43,810 bases of DNA from Patescibacteria group bacterium UBA6805. Its GTDB lineage: Bacteria > Patescibacteriota > Minisyncoccia > Minisyncoccales > Minisyncoccaceae. The DNA is taken from assembly GCA_002452735.1 (NCBI GenBank), contig DKFD01000001.1:1-43810 (forward strand), given 5' to 3'. The notes below the pieces were generated by a model that was not told where the DNA came from, searched no databases, and saw only the letters and a list, made by a program, of their open reading frames with translations. Positions 39,368-43,810 of the stretch are shown here, piece by piece; positions within the stretch are counted from its first letter, which is position 1, and each line of letters begins with the position of its first letter. Both the position numbers and the translations under genes were made by a program.

Positions 39368-39564
39368 AAATTTTTGTTTAAAGTCTTGATTAATTTCCCG
39401 GAATCAATTCCGTATTTATCACAAACTTCCCCCAACTCAAGCTCTCCCGCTTCAAACCGGGCAAAAGGACAAAAAACACAGGGCAATCCCTGCTCCATGA
39501 GGATTTTTTCCGCTTTTTTGTTCTTCAACAATTTGTCCAGCTTTGTTTTCTTGGTTATCTTCAT
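39364..39564 (-). CDS. DUF1858 domain protein
   Basis: 66 residues that are a single DUF1858 domain: KITKKTKLDKLLKNKKAEKI, LMEQGLPCVFCPFA with a CxxC motif and IDSGKLIKTLNKNL. In other bacteria this domain accompanies hybrid-cluster or disulfide redox proteins. It overlaps mnmA by 4 nt, has a good SD (GGGAGG) and neighbours a ferredoxin, so a redox or sulfur-delivery role for tRNA thiolation is suggested by context. Confidence 0.85.
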   Translation of the reverse strand: MKITKKTKLDKLLKNKKAEKILMEQGLPCVFCPFARFEAGELELGEVCDKYGIDSGKLIKTLNKNL

Positions 39565-40580
39565 ATTATTATTCCTCCCCCCAAAAGCTCGTCTTTTTGG
39601 TAAAAGACGGCTGATTGGCCGGGAGTTATCGCCCTTTGAGGCTTTTCGAATTCTAAAAAAGTTTTATTGTCTTTTAAATAAACTCTGGCTAAAGTTTCTT
39701 TTTGCCCGTATCTTATCCTGGCCTTAACTTTGACGGGAATCTTGATTTTCCTGAGCCAGTTCACTTTTTTCAACTGCGTTTCTTTTCGGAACAGCAATTT
39801 CTCGTTCTTGCTGACAATCAATGTGTTCTTTTTAACGTCTTTTCTGATTACGTAATACGGTCCGCCGCCAAATCCGATTCCTTTCCTCTGGCCGATGGTG
39901 TAGAACCAAAGCCCCTTGTGCCATCCCAAAACTTTTCCTTTCTCGTCGACTATGGTTCCCTTTTTGGTTTTTAAATTCTTTTTAAAGAATTCTTCGGTTC
40001 TGCCGAAAGTGAAACAAATCTCCTGCGATTCGGAATAAGGGAAGACGGGAAAGCCCTTTTTCAGAGCTTTCTTCTTCACGTCTTGCTTGAGTAAATCTCC
40101 GATCGGAAACAAAGCTCTTTTTAATTTCTTCTGACTCAGGCGCCATAAAAAATACGTCTGGTCTTTTATTTTGTCTTCGGCTTTCAAAACTCTGATTTCT
40201 TTTCCTTGCCTCTTAAGCTTCACATAATGGCCGGTAGCCATAAAATCCGGCTTAAGCTTTCCGGCTTTTTCAAAGAACAAGCCGAACTTAATCTCTTCGT
40301 TGCAAAAAACGCAGGGATTGGGAGTATTTCCTTTCTTCAGCTCCTCTAAAAAGCGGCTGATTACTATTTTTTTGAATTCTTTTTTTAAGTCAAGGACCAT
40401 AAAAGGAATTTTCAGCAATTTAGCAATCTTTCTCGCTTTTTCTTCAGCCGCTCCTGATTGAACGATGAGGCGCATAAAAACTCCGGTCACTTCAAGGCCC
40501 CGGTCTTTTAAAATACTGGCCGCCATTCCGGAATCAACGCCTCCGGACATGGCCACGATTACTTTATCTCTCGTCGTCAT
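39561..40580 (-). CDS. mnmA: tRNA-specific 2-thiouridylase MnmA
   Basis: 339 residues from ATG 40580 (MTTRDKVIVAMSGGVDSG); a start at 40610 is possible. PP-loop SGGVDS for adenylation, first cysteine in NPCVFCNEEIKFG, ATGHYVKL, second cysteine in SQEICFTFG, and C-terminal IGQRKGIG. It thiolates U34 of tRNA Lys, Glu and Gln. Its start overlaps the ferredoxin stop by 17 nt. Confidence 0.93.
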   Translation of the reverse strand: MTTRDKVIVAMSGGVDSGMAASILKDRGLEVTGVFMRLIVQSGAAEEKARKIAKLLKIPFMVLDLKKEFKKIVISRFLEELKKGNTPNPCVFCNEEIKFGLFFEKAGKLKPDFMATGHYVKLKRQGKEIRVLKAEDKIKDQTYFLWRLSQKKLKRALFPIGDLLKQDVKKKALKKGFPVFPYSESQEICFTFGRTEEFFKKNLKTKKGTIVDEKGKVLGWHKGLWFYTIGQRKGIGFGGGPYYVIRKDVKKNTLIVSKNEKLLFRKETQLKKVNWLRKIKIPVKVKARIRYGQKETLARVYLKDNKTFLEFEKPQRAITPGQSAVFYQKDELLGGGIII

Positions 40581-40773
40581 CGGCCAATTCAGCTCCGTTA
40601 ACTTCTTCAATCGCTTCGTAAGAGCACAGTTCTACTCCACCGCACTCTTCGGCCGCAGCCGAACTGATAACCCTGGCCTTGTTGTCGCTGTCCATTTCCA
40701 TGCCCCGGGGGCAGACAGCGGCGCAAGTGCCGCAGCCAACGCACTTATCCCTGTTTACTTTGTATCTTTTCAT
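40564..40773 (-). CDS. Ferredoxin, single 4Fe-4S type
   Basis: 69 residues from ATG 40773 (MKRYKVNRDKCVGCGTC); ATG 40788 is equally open and neither has an SD. CVGCGTCAAVCP gives the first cysteines and ELCSYEAI the remote one, as in monocluster ferredoxins; a second complete set is missing. The C-terminus is acidic (LADDDER). Cotranscribed between ppa and mnmA, it may supply electrons or sulfur-related redox to MnmA. Confidence 0.85.
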   Translation of the reverse strand: MKRYKVNRDKCVGCGTCAAVCPRGMEMDSDNKARVISSAAAEECGGVELCSYEAIEEVNGAELADDDER

Positions 40774-40775
40774 GG

Positions 40776-41249
40776 CTATTTCTTGCATTTTTCAATTATT
40801 TCTTCTGCTTTCTCTTTTGGCTCAAAACCAACGACCTTTACCCATTTGTTAGGCTCCAATCTTTTGTAAATTTCAAAAAACTCCTGGATTTCTTTTCTCT
40901 GGTGCTCCGTTAAATCGGAGATGTTGTTGATTTCCTTGAATCGGGGGTCAATCTTATCGTCGGGAGCCGCAATTATTTTATAATCAATCCCGCTCTCGTC
41001 TTCCATGTTCAAAAGCCCGATAATTTTGACCGGAACGATACATCCCGGGAAAGTGGGACTACTGGAAAGAACCACGACGTCCAAAGGATCTCCGTCCTCA
41101 GACAAAGTATCCTCGATAAAGCCGTATTCAAAAGGAAAATGAACCGAAGAATAAAGAGCCCTGTCCAAAGCAATTTTATTCGTTTCTTTGTCCATTTCGT
41201 ATTTATTGGAACTTCCTTTTGGAATTTCTATAAAAACATTTAATTTCAT
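40776..41249 (-). CDS. ppa: Inorganic pyrophosphatase, soluble family I
   Basis: 157 residues: FIEIPKGSSNKYEMDKETN, YGFIEDTLSEDGDPLDVVVL (the metal-binding DGDPLD), DDKIDPRFKEI and WVKVVGF. It hydrolyses pyrophosphate and so pulls biosynthetic reactions. First gene of the overlapping operon down to 37.5 kb. Confidence 0.95.
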   Translation of the reverse strand: MKLNVFIEIPKGSSNKYEMDKETNKIALDRALYSSVHFPFEYGFIEDTLSEDGDPLDVVVLSSSPTFPGCIVPVKIIGLLNMEDESGIDYKIIAAPDDKIDPRFKEINNISDLTEHQRKEIQEFFEIYKRLEPNKWVKVVGFEPKEKAEEIIEKCKK

Positions 41250-41275
41250 ATTGTTTAAAATAATTATTATACTTA

Positions 41276-41306
41276 ATTATATTATCTTAAAAGAATTATT
41301 AGTCAA
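41276..41306 (-). promoter_or_regulatory. ppa operon promoter region
   Basis: Minus strand TTGACT (41306-41301) overlaps the TAA stop of the pilin gene. The -10 may be TAATAT (16-nt spacer, 41284-41279) or TATAAT (19-nt spacer, 41281-41276). Another TATAAT is at 41271-41266. It would leave a leader of about 20-30 nt. Confidence 0.55.
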
Positions 41307-42201
41307 GCTCTCCCAAATTATTAATTAATTGAGCGGCTCTTTCGGCATATTCCATGCTTAAGATGCCGCCTCTCACCAATAATTTATTTAATCCGGCATA
41401 GTAATTTTCACGAACCCGAGAAACCGGCAAAGATTCGCTATAAATGCGAACTTCGTCTATTTTGCCCCTGTATTCGTTTAAAGGAGCGCTGTTCCCCGAA
41501 GAAAACCCTATTTTAAAAGCACTCAAGCTTATATCCCCGACAAGAGAACTGATATCCGATGAATTAACCAAAGCCGTGTTAATATATAATTTTTGCCGCG
41601 CTGGCGTTACGTGCCTGTCAACGACGAAAACAATATTGTTCCAGAGTGTACCAAAAGAATAAGTGGAGGTCACGTCGATTCCAGTTGCATCGTTTCCAAC
41701 TCTTGACACTATGGTATTACCATTGGCCCAAAAATGAAAACCTGAATTCCATCCAGTAGCTCCCTCTATAAAACAATTATAATCTCCCGCACTGTTTTTC
41801 TTGGCCCATAAATTTAAAGTAAAAGAACTCATTGCGCCAAGATTGCCGCAAGACAAATAGCCGTCGTTTTCCCTGTCAAAATCAACGCAGGAACCACTGA
41901 TACAGTCCGAGCCGGACCTGATTGTCGGCGCCACGCCGCTAATCGCGCAATCTTTGGTTCCGAAACTATCTTTAATGTCGTCTATTGTGACGGGACTGCC
42001 GGCTACGGTCGGTCCATTAAACTTCCACTCGGAAACAAGGTTGGCCAGCAAAGCATTCTTAAGCGAAGAAGAAAAAGCCTGCCCCTTGGCAATCCTTGCC
42101 TTCTCCGAAACCCCGGCCATGGAAACGATAATGAAAGCGGAAATGATTCCGACAATCACGATGACCACCAGTATCTCGATTAAAGTGAATGATTTCTTCA
42201 T
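41299..42201 (-). CDS. Type IV pilin-like protein with LamG domain
   Basis: 300 residues from ATG 42201. An upstream ATG at 42207 overlaps gpsA by 1 nt, but GGAG is spaced correctly (8 nt) only for 42201. The start KKSFTLIEILVVIVIVGIIS is a type IV prepilin leader and hydrophobic helix with the usual F/E positions. Residues 60-250 read as a LamG-like beta sandwich (SFTLNLWAKKN, GKIDEVRIYSE) with paired cysteines, then the shared tail NYYAGLNKLL..EYAERAAQL. It should be processed by PilD and assembled in, or beside, a pilus or pseudopilus. No pilus assembly genes are in the window. Confidence 0.85.
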   Translation of the reverse strand: MKKSFTLIEILVVIVIVGIISAFIIVSMAGVSEKARIAKGQAFSSSLKNALLANLVSEWKFNGPTVAGSPVTIDDIKDSFGTKDCAISGVAPTIRSGSDCISGSCVDFDRENDGYLSCGNLGAMSSFTLNLWAKKNSAGDYNCFIEGATGWNSGFHFWANGNTIVSRVGNDATGIDVTSTYSFGTLWNNIVFVVDRHVTPARQKLYINTALVNSSDISSLVGDISLSAFKIGFSSGNSAPLNEYRGKIDEVRIYSESLPVSRVRENYYAGLNKLLVRGGILSMEYAERAAQLINNLGELD

Positions 42202-42206
42202 ATACA

Positions 42207-43208
42207 TTACTCCGCCTTTCTTTTTCTCGTCATTAATTCTCTCAACGCAGCCTTGGGAGGTTTTCCGCGATAAATCACCTCGTAAACATTGGTTGCCAGG
42301 GGCATATCCACTTTGTATTTCTTGCTCAACTGATAAACCGCTTCGGCCGTAGTCGCCCCCTCGATAATCCCGTCAGTGGTTCTCAAAATTTTCTCCATGG
42401 TTTCTCCTTTGGCGATTCTTTCTCCAAAGGTTCTATTCCTGCTCTCGGGACTGATGCAGGTGGTGGATAAATCGCCCAAACCGGCTATTCCGGAAAAGGT
42501 CTTGCTCTTGGCTCCCATTTTCTGTCCTAAGCGTTGGATTTCCACAATCCCTCTGGTTAAAATGGCTGCCTTGGCGTTGGCTCCGAAACCCAGGCCGTCG
42601 GAAATGCCGGCCACTATGGCAATAATATTCTTTAAGGGGCCGCTCAATTCCACTCCCACGACATCGGAACTGGTATATACCCTGAAATACTCGGCGGAAA
42701 ACATATCCTGCATCTTCTTGGCTGTTTGCTTGTTTTTCGAAGCCGCCACCACGATGGCGGGCATTTGTTTGGCCACCTCAACGGCAATGGTGGGCCCGGA
42801 CAAAACAGCTGTCTGAACATCGCCCAATTCTTCTTTTAAAATCTCCGTCATCCTTTTACGAGTTTTTTGTTCAAGCCCCTTGGCAACGCTAATGAATATC
42901 TTGCCCCTTAAAGGAACTTTGGTTTTCTTCACCTTTCTCGCCACTTCCCTGAAAAACTTGGAAGGAATGGCAAAAACAATCCAGTCGCTTTTAGCAATGG
43001 CCTTGCTTAAATCTTTCTCAAAAACAATACCCGAGGGAATCTTAATTCCCGGAATATATTTTTTGTTTTCCCTTTTCCTGTCCATCAAGTCCAGATGTTC
43101 GGGAAAAGCGCTCCACAAAGACACATTGTGCCCGTTTTTGAAAAGCAAGATGGCTAGGGTGGTTCCCCAGGCCCCGTCGCCCAATATGGTGATGTTTTGT
43201 TTTTTCAT
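42207..43208 (-). CDS. gpsA: Glycerol-3-phosphate dehydrogenase (NAD(P)+)
   Basis: 333 residues: ILGDGAWGTTLAILL (NAD-binding), IVFAIPSKFFREV, VAKGLEQKT, LSGPTIAVEVA, then VELSGPLKNIIAIVAGI with the catalytic Lys and GLGDLSTTC. It reduces dihydroxyacetone phosphate to sn-glycerol 3-phosphate, the backbone for the acyltransferase in the lipid operon. It overlaps the 43.2 kb pilin gene by 4 nt and touches the next pilin gene, an unusual place for a metabolic gene. Confidence 0.95.
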   Translation of the reverse strand: MKKQNITILGDGAWGTTLAILLFKNGHNVSLWSAFPEHLDLMDRKRENKKYIPGIKIPSGIVFEKDLSKAIAKSDWIVFAIPSKFFREVARKVKKTKVPLRGKIFISVAKGLEQKTRKRMTEILKEELGDVQTAVLSGPTIAVEVAKQMPAIVVAASKNKQTAKKMQDMFSAEYFRVYTSSDVVGVELSGPLKNIIAIVAGISDGLGFGANAKAAILTRGIVEIQRLGQKMGAKSKTFSGIAGLGDLSTTCISPESRNRTFGERIAKGETMEKILRTTDGIIEGATTAEAVYQLSKKYKVDMPLATNVYEVIYRGKPPKAALRELMTRKRKAE

Positions 43209-43810
43209 TTGTCCGCTAAATTATTTTTAAATTGAACGACTCTTTCAATATATTCCGCATTTAAAATGCCCTGATTGGCTAACAGCTTATTCAAGCCGGA
43301 ATAATAGTTTTGCTGAACCCGGGAAACGGGAATAGCTATATTGTATATGCGGATATCGTCAATAATACCCTGGAAATAAGCGCTCCCCCCTATTCTAAAA
43401 GCTCCGGACGGCACATTGTCGGTAAATTGGTCGCAATAACCAGAATATGCTCCGTTTGAAAAAGCTCCATCAAGATAAACATCGGGTGGCTTGTGCTGTA
43501 ATCTATCGCAAGATCCCACGAAATAATGCCATTTATTATCTGTAGTATTGGAATTACTGTTAGCGGGGTGAACATATCGATAGATAAAACCTGCGGGATG
43601 GCTACTGTTGGTTACAATAAACAGTGAGTTAGCCGACGATGAGCGGGGTATTTGGAACTGTAATTCTAGACCGGTTATTGCGGCACTTCTTCGGAGACCC
43701 ACTTGAATAGCGGTATTTCTTGCGGTTTTCCCCCAAAAACTAAAAGTGAAGCTATTTAAACCGATGGGAACGCTGTCCCCGCAATCCACGTAATCATCCG
43801 TGCCGTCAAA
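43205..43810 (-). CDS. Pilin-like LamG-domain protein, C-terminal part (5' end beyond the window)
   Basis: 202 residues visible; it begins inside a LamG-like domain (FDGTDDYVDCG, the same motif as the first gene of the window) with NKWHYFVGSCD, then GIIDDIRIYN and the shared tail NYYSGLNKLL..EYIERVVQF. The N-terminus with the expected pilin helix lies off the window. Its stop overlaps the gpsA ATG (ATGA). Confidence 0.75.
   Translation of the reverse strand, partial: FDGTDDYVDCGDSVPIGLNSFTFSFWGKTARNTAIQVGLRRSAAITGLELQFQIPRSSSANSLFIVTNSSHPAGFIYRYVHPANSNSNTTDNKWHYFVGSCDRLQHKPPDVYLDGAFSNGAYSGYCDQFTDNVPSGAFRIGGSAYFQGIIDDIRIYNIAIPVSRVQQNYYSGLNKLLANQGILNAEYIERVVQFKNNLADK

Noticed and set aside
1..43810. 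CRISPR array, insertion sequence or prophage
   Set aside because: No repeat-spacer series, no transposase and no phage structural or lysis genes were seen; the tyrosine recombinase is of Xer type.

Overview
The window looks like a contiguous piece of chromosome from a Candidate Phyla Radiation bacterium (Patescibacteria, most likely Parcubacteria-like). The evidence is a compact layout with many 1-11 nt gene overlaps; an S10/spc ribosomal cluster that goes directly from uS5 to uL15 with no uL30 gene, a known CPR trait; a four-cysteine uS14 and a four-cysteine adenylate kinase LID; and several type IV pilin-like proteins fused to LamG-type domains. Taxonomy is inferred from gene content only.

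Layout. 1-1 kb: the 3' end of a pilin/LamG gene (+) facing rpmA (-). 1-13.3 kb (+): a small membrane protein, a divergent cis-prenyltransferase, then a tightly coupled lipid operon: SCP2-type thiolase, DUF35-DUF362 fusion, FabG, FabZ-FabK fusion, second FabK, PlsC-type acyltransferase, biotin carboxylase, biotin carrier protein, biotin ligase, carboxyltransferase and pyruvate kinase. 13.3-15 kb (+): an unknown 100-residue protein, a Xer-type tyrosine recombinase with a dif-like site beside it, and an orphan transcription unit (structured RNA or very small ORF). 15-17.5 kb (-): triosephosphate isomerase, a Sm_multidrug_ex membrane protein, GalT and a small unknown gene with its own promoter and terminator.

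17.5-33.4 kb (-): the translation block, read as rpsL-rpsG-fusA-orf70, tuf-rpsJ, then rplC-D-W-B, rpsS, rplV, rpsC, rplP, rpmC, rpsQ, rplN, rplX, rplE, rpsN, rpsH, rplF, rplR, rpsE, rplO, secY, adk, map. 33.5-36 kb (-): a small membrane protein, an SDR oxidoreductase, a thymidylate synthase-like protein and an M50 protease. 36-37.5 kb: rpmB and tRNA-Pro (+); tRNA-Leu, an RNHCP zinc protein and a DUF192 protein (-); and a 6S-like RNA candidate. 37.5-41.2 kb (-): ppa, ferredoxin, mnmA, DUF1858, ComEC-like hydrolase and an enlarged adenylate kinase paralogue in one overlapping operon. 41.3-43.8 kb (-): gpsA between two pilin/LamG genes.

The best candidate for an undescribed system is the 1.9-11.8 kb operon. 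It carries proteins for every step of a fatty-acyl elongation cycle (carboxylation, condensation, ketoreduction, dehydration, enoyl reduction) plus transfer to glycerolipid, but has no acyl carrier protein, FabD, FabH or FabB/F. Its condensing enzyme belongs to the thiolase/DUF35 partnership rather than the KAS partnership. A CoA-based, carrier-independent fatty-acid pathway is my inference; other parts could lie outside the window. Secondary items are the tRNA-Leu gene lying 3 nt upstream of a protein start codon, two promoters sharing one palindromic -35 hexamer, several apparently leaderless genes, and two candidate non-coding RNAs.
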